NCBI RefSeq assembly: GCF_900110555.1
Contig: NZ_FOEE01000003.1
Coordinates: 310,001-374,000, forward strand
Direction of reading: 5' to 3'
DNA from: Trujillonella endophytica
Lineage (GTDB): Bacteria; Actinomycetota; Actinomycetes; Mycobacteriales; Geodermatophilaceae
DNA length: 64,000 nucleotides
Shown: positions 46,169 to 54,446 of the stretch, piece after piece
Layout of the letters: each line of letters begins with the position of its first letter
How positions within the stretch are numbered: the stretch's first letter is position 1
Translations under genes and position numbers: made by a program
The notes under the pieces: generated by a model
Seen by the model: the letters and a program-made list of their open reading frames with translations, nothing else
Told to the model about the DNA's origin: nothing
Database searches by the model: none

Positions 46169-46504
46169 ATGGCTGAGGTGTCGTGGTTGAGCGAGTACGT
46201 GAGCGCGTCGGAGCGGTCGGCCGACCGGGGGACCGTTGCCTCGACTCCCGCCTTCGGCAGCCTGCTGGGCCTGGGTGACGACGATGCGCAGTCCTGGCAG
46301 GAGCGCTCGCTCTGTGCCGAGACCGACCCGGAGGCGTTCTTCCCCGAGAAGGGCGGCTCCACGCGCGAGGCGAAGAAGATCTGCACCGGCTGCGAGGTCA
46401 AGGCCGAGTGCCTGGAGTACGCGCTGGCCAACGACGAGCGCTTCGGCATCTGGGGCGGGCTCTCCGAGCGCGAGCGTCGCCGGCTCCGCCGCCGCGCGGT
46501 CTGA
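46169..46504 (+). CDS. whiB2: WhiB-family iron-sulfur regulator, WhiB2-like
   Basis: A 111-residue Wbl protein. Four cluster-binding cysteines (Cys49, 72, 75 and 81) show the C-x2-C-x5-C spacing; GIWGG (93-97) and the basic tail RRRLRRR follow. WhiB2 (WhmD, Streptomyces WhiB) controls septation and division with its partner regulator. The ATG with a GAGAGGGGA site is chosen over an upstream in-frame GTG. The divergent position relative to fbiA is conserved in mycobacteria and supports the WhiB2 type. Confidence 0.93.
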   Translation: MAEVSWLSEYVSASERSADRGTVASTPAFGSLLGLGDDDAQSWQERSLCAETDPEAFFPEKGGSTREAKKICTGCEVKAECLEYALANDERFGIWGGLSERERRRLRRRAV

Positions 46505-46511
46505 CGAAGGA

Positions 46512-46546
46512 CCCCTCGCGAGCTCGGGGTGGGTCCCTGCGAGGGG
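46512..46546 (+). terminator. Hairpin after whiB2
   Basis: CCCCTCGC and GCGAGGGG form an 8-bp stem around a 19-nt loop that itself has pairing potential, 8 bp beyond the whiB2 stop. Confidence 0.5.
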
Positions 46547-46584
46547 GCCGCGGGGCGATGGCCGACCCCTGATGAGATGGGGCC

Positions 46585-47403
46585 GTGCAGACGCGGGTGG
46601 TCGGCGGCCGGAATCGCGTCGCCGGTGAGGTCCGCGCCGCCGCCGCGCTGATGGCGGCGCTGGGGGCTCCCGTCCCGGCGCGCGCGCCGTGGCTGACCGC
46701 CGTCCTGAACGCCCGGCCCGCCCACCGGCCCATCGCGGTGGTCGTCGAGGGGAACGCCGGGTCCCGGCCCGACGGGCTGGCCCTGCTGTCGGCCCGCCGG
46801 CGCGGCGCCGCGCTCGCGGTGACGCTGCTCGGCGACGGCGCGGGCGTCGTGCCGCCGGGGCGGCCGCCGGGCCGGCTGCTGGCCCGGGACGACGACGTGG
46901 CCGCGCGGCTGGCCGCCGGGGTGCTGGCCGTCGTCGGCGACCGGGGGACGCCGTGGACGCTGTCCTTGGCCGGTCTGCCCCTGGGCGACCCCACGTCGCG
47001 TGCCCTGGGGGCCCTGCGCCCGGACGCGGCCTTCGCCACGGCCCGCAGCAGCCGGCTGGTCGACCGGCTGGACGCCCTCGGCCCGCCGGTCAGCCGCAGC
47101 CGCGCCCCCCGCGACGTCGAGCGCGTGCTGCCCGGGCTGCTCGCCGCCCAGCCCGATCGGCGGGTGCGCGCCGCCCTGCGGGCCACCGCCCGGCTGCACG
47201 CGGCGATCGGCCAGGTGGAGGCCGCCGTCGTGGGCGAGGGCGACGCGATGCGGGCGGCCTTGCTGACCCTCGTCGACGGCGCCGACCGGCAGCCGTGGGT
47301 CGGCTGCGGCGAGCCCGAGGCGTTCGGCCGGGAGATGGGGGCGCCCACGACGTCGGTGCGCCTCGCCGGTGGGTGGCTCAGCCGCCCCGTCGTACCGCGC
47401 TGA
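46585..47403 (+). CDS. Uncharacterised 272-residue protein
   Basis: I do not recognise this protein. It is Ala/Arg/Leu-rich, has no signal peptide or clear membrane helix, and its first half alternates beta and alpha (HRPIAVVVEGNAG, ALAVTLLGDG, WTLSLAGLPLGD), faintly like the N-terminal half of BioF2/FemAB-like acyltransferases. Its 3' end overlaps the convergent next gene by 26 bp. Coding potential is good (strong third-position GC). GTG start. Confidence 0.65.
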   Translation: MQTRVVGGRNRVAGEVRAAAALMAALGAPVPARAPWLTAVLNARPAHRPIAVVVEGNAGSRPDGLALLSARRRGAALAVTLLGDGAGVVPPGRPPGRLLARDDDVAARLAAGVLAVVGDRGTPWTLSLAGLPLGDPTSRALGALRPDAAFATARSSRLVDRLDALGPPVSRSRAPRDVERVLPGLLAAQPDRRVRAALRATARLHAAIGQVEAAVVGEGDAMRAALLTLVDGADRQPWVGCGEPEAFGREMGAPTTSVRLAGGWLSRPVVPR

Positions 47404-48421
47404 CGGCCGGGTCGGGCAGCGATTCCGCCCGCTCGGTGCCCAGGAACAGCGTGCCGCGCGCCGGTACCCAGGCGTCCTCGGCGGCCGGCCCGTCGGCGGC
47501 CAGCGTGACCGCGAACTCGTAGACCCGGCCGGTGTAGGCCGGGGGTCCGCCCGCGGGCCTGGTGTAGGTGGGGAAGCGCCCCGTGAGGCGCAGCCCGCCG
47601 TTCTCGGCGCTCGACCGCAGGGCGGGAGAGGGCAGGTCAGCGTACTCGACCGGGCCGGGGGAGCACCCCGCCGCCGCCGGGTCCACGGGTGCCCAGGGCA
47701 TCAGGCAGTTCCAGGTCGGCAGCCGCAGGTGCGCCAGCGCGGTGCCGTCGGACCGCGCGGTCACGCCGACCGTCGGGACGGCGACCGTCACCCCGACGGC
47801 GCGGCGCTCGAGCACCAGCGGCGCGAAGGCCAGGCGGGCGGCGTGCCCGCCGGCGTCGAGCGGGACCGACACCACGGCCAGGGCCCCGGCGCCGGCCTCC
47901 CCGGGCGCGGGGTCGGTCGGTGGCGGGGGCAGGGCGGGCAGCCGGGGCGGGGTGGATGTGGTGCTGTTCCCGGCCGTGGGGCCGGCCGTGGTCCGGGCCG
48001 CGGGGCCGCCCGGGGTGCCGCCCGGCTCCGGATCCGGGTCCGCGTCGAGGCTCGCGACGCCGGCGAGCAGGGCCACCAGGGCCAGCGCGGCGACCGCCAT
48101 CGCCGCCAGCACCCGGCCGGTCGACGGGCCGTCCGTCGCGTCGTCGTGCGGCGCGGGTGCGACCCGCGCCCGCGCCCGCGCCGGCGCCGGGACCGCGCCG
48201 GGCGGGGGCTCGCCGGGGGTGCCGGGGGGCAGGAGCCGGAACGCCGGAAGGTCGTCGTCCGGGAAGGCGCCGCGCGGCGGGGGCGCGGCGGAGGCGGTCA
48301 CCGGGCGGGCCGGCCGCGGGCGGCCCCGGCCGACGGGCGCGGCGAGCAGCCCGGTCAGCCCGAGCAGGACGGCGCCGAGCGCGAGCCAGAGCGCGGGGGC
48401 GGCGTCCATCGCGCTCAGCAT
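47378..48421 (-). CDS. Uncharacterised membrane-anchored protein with extracytoplasmic domain
   Basis: A 347-residue protein of unknown function. It has a helix at about 5-25, a Pro/Arg-rich cytosolic loop, a second helix at about 105-125 and a Pro/Thr-rich stretch before a ~180-residue extracytoplasmic domain rich in beta strands with two cysteines. No family is recognised. The ATG at 48409 is an alternative. The stop lies inside the end of the convergent gene. Confidence 0.65.
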   Translation of the reverse strand: MLSAMDAAPALWLALGAVLLGLTGLLAAPVGRGRPRPARPVTASAAPPPRGAFPDDDLPAFRLLPPGTPGEPPPGAVPAPARARARVAPAPHDDATDGPSTGRVLAAMAVAALALVALLAGVASLDADPDPEPGGTPGGPAARTTAGPTAGNSTTSTPPRLPALPPPPTDPAPGEAGAGALAVVSVPLDAGGHAARLAFAPLVLERRAVGVTVAVPTVGVTARSDGTALAHLRLPTWNCLMPWAPVDPAAAGCSPGPVEYADLPSPALRSSAENGGLRLTGRFPTYTRPAGGPPAYTGRVYEFAVTLAADGPAAEDAWVPARGTLFLGTERAESLPDPAVSAVRRGG

Positions 48422-48505
48422 CGCAGGACGGTCCCCGGGGCCACCGCGCCGTCGGGGCAGCGGCCCCTGGGTGCGGGCGGCCGGGCGGGCTGGGACGATC
48501 CGCGC

Positions 48506-49396
48506 ATGGTCGGCGACGGGTCCGGTGCTCCCGGGAGCGCGTTGGAGCAGCGGCTCGGCGCGCTCCTCGCGGAACTGGGTGTGGCCGCCGAGCCGATGAC
48601 CGTGGCCGACCACTCCGCGGTGCTGGGCACCGTGACGGGGGTGCTGCCCGACCGGGTCCTCGACCTGGCGGTCACCGAGAGCGGACGGCGCCGGCTGCGC
48701 GCGGAGCTGCGCGGCCGCCGCTGGGCCGAGGAGCGCGGCATCGGTGTGCCGGAGGTGCTCGCGGCCGCCGACGACGGCCGCTGGCTGCTCTCGCGCCGGT
48801 TGCACCCCGCCCCCTCGGGCGGACCGCGCTGGACGGAGGCCGCCGTCGACGCCGCCGTCCGCATCGCCCCGCTGCCCGCGCCGTCCGGCGCGCCGTGGCG
48901 ACCCGCGTCCGGTGGCGGGCTGAGCCGGCTCCGCGGCACGGTGCAGGACACCGGGCGGCTGGTGCGCGCGGGCGTGCCCCTGGGGGAGGTGCGTGCCGTC
49001 CGCGCCGCCGCGGCGCAGCTGCCGCTCTCGGAGGTGACGCACGGCGACCTCTGCGCGGCCAACGCCGTCCTCGACGCCGACCGCGGGCTCGTGGTCCTGG
49101 AGTGGACGGGGGTGCGGGCGGCCTCCCGGCATCGGGACCTGCTCACCCTCTGGGCCTCGACGCCGGACGAGGAGGACCGGGCGGAGATCGCCGACGTCGT
49201 CCTCGATCGCACCGCCGGATGGGAGGGGCCCGACGTCGGGCTGCTGTGGCACGCGATCGCGCTCGAGCAGCTCGTCGAGCGGGTGACCGGCTACGGCTGG
49301 GCCGACGGACCGGACGTCGGCGCCGCCCGGCAGCGGCTGGCGGAGGCCCGGCAGCGCGCGGTGGAGCTGGGCAGCCCCGTTCCCGTGCGGGGCTGA
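48506..49396 (+). CDS. Aminoglycoside phosphotransferase-like protein with degenerate active site
   Basis: A 296-residue protein of the APH/choline-kinase fold. The catalytic loop is THGDLCAANAVLDAD, with the Asp and Asn kept; the second metal site, normally D-x-D/E in IDW, reads VLEWTGV, so its Asp is Glu. The N-terminal nucleotide loop is not recognisable. It may be a weak kinase or a pseudo-kinase. The ATG is chosen at the first residue after the divergent gene. Function unknown. Confidence 0.7.
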   Translation: MVGDGSGAPGSALEQRLGALLAELGVAAEPMTVADHSAVLGTVTGVLPDRVLDLAVTESGRRRLRAELRGRRWAEERGIGVPEVLAAADDGRWLLSRRLHPAPSGGPRWTEAAVDAAVRIAPLPAPSGAPWRPASGGGLSRLRGTVQDTGRLVRAGVPLGEVRAVRAAAAQLPLSEVTHGDLCAANAVLDADRGLVVLEWTGVRAASRHRDLLTLWASTPDEEDRAEIADVVLDRTAGWEGPDVGLLWHAIALEQLVERVTGYGWADGPDVGAARQRLAEARQRAVELGSPVPVRG

Positions 49397-49489
49397 GCCG
49401 GCACCGGACGGAGCGTTCCGCCGTGAAGGTTCGTCACTGTCGTCCCACTGGGCGCGGGCCCCTCAGCTACCGCACGTAGTCGTTCCGAT

Positions 49490-50788
49490 GTGGATAGTTT
49501 CCGCAACGTGATCGATGTCCGCCCGGCCGCCGCATCGCCGACCGGCCGGCGCACCGCACCGCACTCCGCGCTCACCGCCGTCCTGTGGCCGCTGGCCCTG
49601 ATGGCCGCCGCGCACCTCGCGCTGCAGGCCTACTCCGGTGAGCGGTACGACGTCGACTTCCGCGCCCTCCACGACGGCGCGACGCGGTTCTGGGACGGCG
49701 CCTCCGTCTACGCCGACCCGTGGTTCCTGCTGACCCCCAGCGGGTTGCTGGCGATGCTGCCGTTCGGGCTCGTCGGCCACGACGTGGCGTTCGCCGTCTG
49801 GACCACCGTGTCGATCGCCGCCGCGGCGACCGGCATCGCGTGCGCGCTGCGCTTCGTCGGTGCGCCGCTGACGGGGGCCGTGGCCGCGGCGACCACCCTC
49901 GGTGTCTGCGTCAGCGAGGCGCTGACGTCGACGCTCCTGCTCGGCAATCTCAACAACTCGCTCCTGCTGGCGCTCGGGGCCGGGTTCCTCCTGGCCGACC
50001 TGCGCGGCCGGTGGGTGCTCGCCGGGGTCCTGCTCGGGGTGTCCCTGGCCCTGAAGCCGGTGCTGGTCCTGTTGCTGCTGGTGCCGCTGTTGCGGCGGCG
50101 GTGGCAGACGCTGGGCTGGGCGATCTCGATCCCGGTGGTCCTCAACGTCGTCGGGCTGGCGCTGGTCCCCGCGCGCTCGGACTTCTTCTCCGTGACGGTC
50201 CCGAACCTGCTCACCTCACGGGTGGGGTGGAACAACTCGCTCTGGGCCACGGGCACCTACTTCGGCGTGCCCGCCTGGGCGATCGCCGCGGCCCGGCTCC
50301 TGGTGCTGGTGCTGGCCGTCGTCGCCGTGTGGCGGCTGCGGGTGGTCGAGGACGCGGTGCTGCGGAGCTCCGCCTCCTACGGCCTCCTGGTCCTGGCAAT
50401 GTTCCTGTCGGGCTCGCTGAGCCAGGCCTACTACTCGCTGTTCCTCGTGCCGCTCCTGGTCACGGTCGTGCGGGCCGGATCCGCGATGCGCAGCCCGGCG
50501 GCGTGGTTCGCGGTGTGCCTGTTCACCGGGCCCAACCACTGGACGTTCCCCGGGTCCCCGGGGCTGACCGACACCGTCGACGTCGCCCGGTGGCCCGTCG
50601 GCTGGTCGATCCTGTTCGGGGTGCTCGTCGTGTGGGCGTGGCGCCAGGCCCGGCCCGGCGTGCCGGACGTCCCCGCCCCGCCGGAGGAGCCGCAGGACAC
50701 CGTCGTCCTCCCGCCCTTGCCCCGGCACGGCAGGCCGATCCGCACCCGGATCGCGGGTCCCCGCAGCACGGTCCGCTCGGGGGTCTGA
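49490..50788 (+). CDS. GT87-family membrane glycosyltransferase (second copy)
   Basis: A 432-residue polytopic protein of the DUF2029/GT87 family, related in layout to the GT87 protein after dprE2. The loop after helix 1 has DVDFRALHDGATRFWDGASVYADP, and ALKPVLVLLLLVPLL marks the mid-region. A polar C-terminal tail (about 385-432) is cytosolic. It is probably an arabinofuranosyl- or mannosyltransferase using a polyprenyl-phospho-sugar; polyprenyl-linked mannose would fit the GDP-mannose genes nearby. Start is GTG. Confidence 0.8.
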   Translation: MDSFRNVIDVRPAAASPTGRRTAPHSALTAVLWPLALMAAAHLALQAYSGERYDVDFRALHDGATRFWDGASVYADPWFLLTPSGLLAMLPFGLVGHDVAFAVWTTVSIAAAATGIACALRFVGAPLTGAVAAATTLGVCVSEALTSTLLLGNLNNSLLLALGAGFLLADLRGRWVLAGVLLGVSLALKPVLVLLLLVPLLRRRWQTLGWAISIPVVLNVVGLALVPARSDFFSVTVPNLLTSRVGWNNSLWATGTYFGVPAWAIAAARLLVLVLAVVAVWRLRVVEDAVLRSSASYGLLVLAMFLSGSLSQAYYSLFLVPLLVTVVRAGSAMRSPAAWFAVCLFTGPNHWTFPGSPGLTDTVDVARWPVGWSILFGVLVVWAWRQARPGVPDVPAPPEEPQDTVVLPPLPRHGRPIRTRIAGPRSTVRSGV

Positions 50789-50792
50789 GCAC

Positions 50793-50819
50793 CCGGCCGC
50801 GGCGATGCGCCGCGGCCGG
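50793..50819. terminator. Bidirectional hairpin between convergent genes
   Basis: A perfect 12-bp stem CCGGCCGCGGCG with an ATG loop lies 5 bp after the GT87 stop and just before the stop of the convergent metallopeptidase-like gene. Confidence 0.75.
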
Positions 50820-50820
50820 C

Positions 50821-51288
50821 TCAGCCCGTGGGGTCGATCTCCTCGGGGTCGCGGCCCAGCAGGACGGCGACCTGGTCGACGACGACGTCGCGCACCAGGT
50901 CGGCGAGATCCTCCGGGTCGTGCGCCCGGATCTCCAGCGGTCGCCGGTAGACGATGATCCGCGCCGGCACGTCGCGGCCGTCCTCGCGGTGGGCGGGGAG
51001 GACCCGCGCCAGGGGCACGCTGCCGTCGTCCAGCACGTCGGCGTCGAGCACGACCTCGTCGGGGCTGGTGTGCTCCACCCAGGGAACGTCCTCGACGGCG
51101 AACTCCACGCCGGCGAGCTCGCGCTCCCAGCGCCGCTCGAGCTCCTCGACCGCGTCGAGGACGAGGTCGTCGAACTGCTCGGCGCGGCTGCGCGACAGCG
51201 GGACCTCCGCCGGCACGAGCCGTCCGCGCAGCCCACGGCCGTGCCGGTCCCGGCGGGAGCGGGTCGGGCGGCGCGGAGGTCGGGTCAT
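50821..51288 (-). CDS. Metallopeptidase-family (zincin-like) protein lacking HExxH
   Basis: A 155-residue protein matching the position and size of Rv3259. Family members with activity carry HExxHxxG in the last third. Here that segment reads VVVDQVAVLLGRDPEEI, with no His, so zinc binding and proteolysis are unlikely. The basic Arg-rich N-terminus could bind nucleic acid or be disordered. The family assignment comes from position and the LxDLVRD...LGxDPEEID ending. Confidence 0.7.
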   Translation of the reverse strand: MTRPPRRPTRSRRDRHGRGLRGRLVPAEVPLSRSRAEQFDDLVLDAVEELERRWERELAGVEFAVEDVPWVEHTSPDEVVLDADVLDDGSVPLARVLPAHREDGRDVPARIIVYRRPLEIRAHDPEDLADLVRDVVVDQVAVLLGRDPEEIDPTG

Positions 51289-51307
51289 GGCGGCAGAAGG
51301 GTACGTC

Positions 51308-52075
51308 TCAGCGGGGCAGCCGGCGCCACAGCGCGCGCGGGGTGACCTGCATCAGGGCAGACAGCAGGCGGAGCCGCCCCGGGACCCAGACGACCTCCCG
51401 GTCGCGGGCGAGCGCGCCGGCCACCGCGTCGGCGACGGTGTCCGGGGTGCTCGACAGCGGGGCCGGCGACATGCCCCGGGTCATCCGGCCGACGACGAAG
51501 CCGGGCCGGACCAGGAGCAGCCGTACCCCCGAGCCGGTCAGGGCGTCGGAGAGCCCGCTGGCGAAGCCGTCGAGCCCGGCCTTGGCCGACCCGTACACGT
51601 AGTTGGCGCGGCGGACCCGGACGCCGGCGACCGAGGAGAAGACGACGATCCGGCCGCGGCCGGCCTCGCGGTAGCGCTGCGCGAGGAGGGTGAGCAGGTG
51701 TACCTGGGCGACGTAGTCGGTGTGCACGACCGCGACCGCGGCGGCCGGGTCCTGCTCGGCGGCGACCTGGTCGCCCAGCACCCCGAAGGCGACGAGCGTG
51801 GTGGCGGGCAGGCCGTACCGGCGCTCGATCTGGGCCAGGACCTCGGCGTGGCCGGCCAGGTCGTCGGCGTCGAACTCGATGCAGTGCACGGCCTCGGCGC
51901 CGGCCCCCTGAAGGTTGCGCACCTCCTCGTCGAGGTCGTCGGCGCGGCGCGCGGCCAGGACGACGCGCGTCGAGCCGGCGGCGACCAGGCGTCGCGCGAT
52001 GGCGAGCCCGATCTCGCTGCGCCCGCCGAGGACGAGTACGGCATCGCTGTCGGTGCGCACCTGGGGCCTCGTCAC
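51308..52075 (-). CDS. Short-chain dehydrogenase, DprE2-like paralogue
   Basis: A 255-residue SDR similar to DprE2: the loop LVLGGRSEIGLAIA, FSSVAGVRVRRANYVYGSAKAG and the GFVVGRMT segment parallel the DprE2 copy in the arabinan operon. The catalytic Ser, Tyr and Lys are present. GTG 52075 is chosen because it places the cofactor loop normally; the ATG at 52141 extends into the divergent promoter. It may act on another polyprenyl-phospho-keto-sugar or serve as backup. Confidence 0.82.
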   Translation of the reverse strand: MTRPQVRTDSDAVLVLGGRSEIGLAIARRLVAAGSTRVVLAARRADDLDEEVRNLQGAGAEAVHCIEFDADDLAGHAEVLAQIERRYGLPATTLVAFGVLGDQVAAEQDPAAAVAVVHTDYVAQVHLLTLLAQRYREAGRGRIVVFSSVAGVRVRRANYVYGSAKAGLDGFASGLSDALTGSGVRLLLVRPGFVVGRMTRGMSPAPLSSTPDTVADAVAGALARDREVVWVPGRLRLLSALMQVTPRALWRRLPR

Positions 52076-52185
52076 GGTGCCATCGTGCAGGATGTGGCTC
52101 CTGCACTCGTCACGCGAGAAACCCGGTGTGCCTGCTGCCATCGTCGCGCTCTCGCGTCTACTGTTCGACGCGTGAGGAACCGGTG

Positions 52186-52536
52186 GTGAGGCAGTCCCGA
52201 CGCTGCTCGCGCAGCGGTTGCGCGCAGCCGGCGGGCGCGACCTTGACCTACGTCTACGCGGAGTCGACCGCTGTCGTGGGTCCGTTGGCGACCTTCTCGG
52301 AGCCGCACAGCTACGACCTCTGCGAGTTCCACGCCCAGCGGCTCACGGTGCCCCGGGGCTGGGAGGTCGTCCGGCACGAGATCGACGTCGACGACGTCGG
52401 CCCGACCGGGGACGACCTGCTGGCGCTGGCCGACGCCGTCCGCGAGGCCGCGCGCCCCGAGCCGCCACGCGATCCGGCCGACGACGGTCGTGGCACGCGC
52501 CGCGGGCACCTGCGGGTCCTGCCCGACCTCAGCTGA
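52186..52536 (+). CDS. DUF3499-family protein
   Basis: A 116-residue DUF3499 protein. It begins RQSRRCSRSGCAQPAGATLTYVYAE and has YDLCEFHAQR farther on: CxxxxC and CxxH pairs that look like a small zinc site. This is the ortholog position of Rv3258c, between Rv3259 and manB. Function unknown. The second of two adjacent GTG codons is used; GAGGAA lies upstream. Confidence 0.85.
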   Translation: MRQSRRCSRSGCAQPAGATLTYVYAESTAVVGPLATFSEPHSYDLCEFHAQRLTVPRGWEVVRHEIDVDDVGPTGDDLLALADAVREAARPEPPRDPADDGRGTRRGHLRVLPDLS

Positions 52537-52836
52537 GCCCCATCCGCGCCGACCCGAGCCGACCCGGCGGGTCGGAGGAATTTCTCGTACACAGGTTCGA
52601 TGCCGGCGAGTTCGCGAGCCTCCGATCAGCAGGAACGGGACCGTGGACAGGGCCCGGGCCTGCGGACGAACAGGCCGCCGCCACTCCTCCGATCGGGCAC
52701 GGTCCGAGGCATGCGAGTCATCCCTGCGGTCCGCAGGGCCGCTCCGCCGTGCCCGGCGTGCGGCCACGTCCATAGGATCGACCGGCGCGCGGCCGGGCCG
52801 AGTCGTCGCGAGGATCCGGCGAGGGGTGACGAACAC
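52537..52836. other. Intergenic region before manB
   Basis: Three hundred bases hold no convincing gene. A hairpin CCGACCC-GGC-GGGTCGG at 52559-52575 lies soon after DUF3499 and may end its transcript. An upstream in-frame extension of manB here encodes CPACGH but has no family match, so it is not annotated. The manB promoter must be within this stretch. Confidence 0.4.
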
Positions 52837-54201
52837 GTGGGCGATCTGCGCTCGATCATCAAGGCGTACGACGTCCGTGGCGTGGTGCCCGACGAGTGGG
52901 ACGAGAGCGTCGCCCGCCGGATCGGCGCGGCCTTCGGCGAGTTCGTGCGGAGCGAGAGCGGTGCGAGCGCCGTCGTCACGGCCCACGACATGCGCGACTC
53001 GTCGATCCCCCTGTCGCGTGCCTTCGCCGAGGGCGTCCTCTCCCGCGGCGTGGACGTGGTCGAGGCGGGCCTGGGCTCGACCGACCTCCTCTACTTCGCG
53101 GCCGGCTCGCTGGACATCCCCGGCGCCATGTTCACCGCGAGCCACAACCCCGCGCAGTACAACGGCATCAAGATGTGCCGCGCCGGAGCCGCGCCCATCG
53201 GCCAGGAGTCCGGTCTGGTCACCATCCGGGAGTGGGCCGAGCGCGACACCTACGACCGTGCCCCCGACCGGCAGGCGACCATCGGCCAGCGCGACCTGCT
53301 GTCGGAGTACGCCAGATACCTGCGCGGGCTCGTCGACCTCTCGGGCATCCGCCGGCTGCGCGTCGTCGTCGACGCCGGCAACGGGATGGGCGGGCACACC
53401 GTGCCGGTCGTCCTCGACGGCCTGCCGCTGGACGTGGTGCCGCTGTACTTCGAGCTCGACGGGAGCTTCCCCAACCACGAGGCCAACCCGCTCGATCCCG
53501 CCAACCTGGTCGATCTCCAGGCGGCCGTCGTGCGCGAGGGCGCCGACATCGGCCTGGCCTTCGACGGCGACGCGGACCGCGTCTTCGTCGTCGACGAACG
53601 CGGTGAGCCGGTGAGCCCCTCGGCGATCACGGCCCTGGTCGCCGTCCGGGAACTGGCGAAGGGCCGCGGGACCACGATCATCCACAACCTGATCACCTCG
53701 CGGGCGGTGCCGGAGATCGTTCGCGAGCACGGGGGCGATCCGGTGCGCACGCGGGTCGGGCACTCGTTCATCAAGGCCGAGATGGCCCGCACCGACGCCG
53801 TCTTCGGTGGAGAGCACTCGGCCCACTACTACTTCCGCGACTTCTGGCGTGCCGACACGGGCATGCTCGCCGCGATGCACGTGCTCGCCGCGCTCGGCGA
53901 GCAGAGCCGGCCTCTGTCGGAGCTCACCGCCGCCTACAGCCGCTACGCGGCGTCCGGGGAGATCAACTCGACGGTGGACAACGCGGCGGCCCGGACCGCG
54001 GCGGTGCGCAAGGCGTTCGAGGGCGGCGAGGGTGCCGTCCTCGACGAGCTGGACGGGCTGACGGTCGAGCTGGCGGACGGCTCGTGGTTCAACCTGCGGG
54101 CGAGCAACACCGAGCCGCTGCTGCGGCTCAACGTCGAGGCGCCGGACGCGGCCACGATGGAACGGCTACGGGACCGAGTACTGGAGATGGTGCGCGCATG
54201 A
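52837..54201 (+). CDS. manB: Phosphomannomutase/phosphoglucomutase
   Basis: A 454-residue alpha-D-phosphohexomutase. The phosphoserine loop is TASHNP with Ser102, the metal loop is DGDADR, the sugar-binding loop is GEHSAHYYF, and RASNTEPLLRL binds phosphate. It converts mannose-6-phosphate to mannose-1-phosphate for ManC. The GTG is chosen because it begins the standard IIKAYDVRG lead. Next to Rv3256c-like genes as in mycobacteria. Confidence 0.94.
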   Translation: MGDLRSIIKAYDVRGVVPDEWDESVARRIGAAFGEFVRSESGASAVVTAHDMRDSSIPLSRAFAEGVLSRGVDVVEAGLGSTDLLYFAAGSLDIPGAMFTASHNPAQYNGIKMCRAGAAPIGQESGLVTIREWAERDTYDRAPDRQATIGQRDLLSEYARYLRGLVDLSGIRRLRVVVDAGNGMGGHTVPVVLDGLPLDVVPLYFELDGSFPNHEANPLDPANLVDLQAAVVREGADIGLAFDGDADRVFVVDERGEPVSPSAITALVAVRELAKGRGTTIIHNLITSRAVPEIVREHGGDPVRTRVGHSFIKAEMARTDAVFGGEHSAHYYFRDFWRADTGMLAAMHVLAALGEQSRPLSELTAAYSRYAASGEINSTVDNAAARTAAVRKAFEGGEGAVLDELDGLTVELADGSWFNLRASNTEPLLRLNVEAPDAATMERLRDRVLEMVRA

Positions 54202-54446
54202 CCGAGACATCGACGGGGTCGACTTCGGGGCCGCTGGGCCTGGACCCCGCCCTGCTGGAGATCCTCGCCTGCCCCGACACCCACCACAGCCCGCTGACGG
54301 CCGACGAGGCCGCGAGCGAGCTGCTGTGCACCACCTGCGACCGGGCGTTCCCGGTCCGCGACGGCATCCCCGTGCTGCTGCTCGACGAGGCCCGCCACCG
54401 GGACGCCGACGAGCTGGCCAGGCAGCGGGGGACCACCGGCGCATGA
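54198..54446 (+). CDS. Trm112-like small zinc-ribbon protein
   Basis: An 82-residue protein with LLEILACPDTHHSPL and LLCTTCDRAFPVRDGIPVLLLDEA, the Trm112/YcaR family pattern. Cysteines of the CPDT and CTTC positions form a partial zinc site (three Cys visible). It overlaps both neighbours (ATGA at each end), so the three are made together. Trm112 proteins activate methyltransferases in eukaryotes; in this bacterial context the role is unknown. Confidence 0.85.
   Translation: MTETSTGSTSGPLGLDPALLEILACPDTHHSPLTADEAASELLCTTCDRAFPVRDGIPVLLLDEARHRDADELARQRGTTGA

Noticed and set aside
52711-52836. N-terminal extension of manB with a CPACGH motif
   Set aside because: It would precede the standard IIKAYDVRG start of the enzyme by 40 residues without homology; the GTG after GAGGGGTGAC is better.
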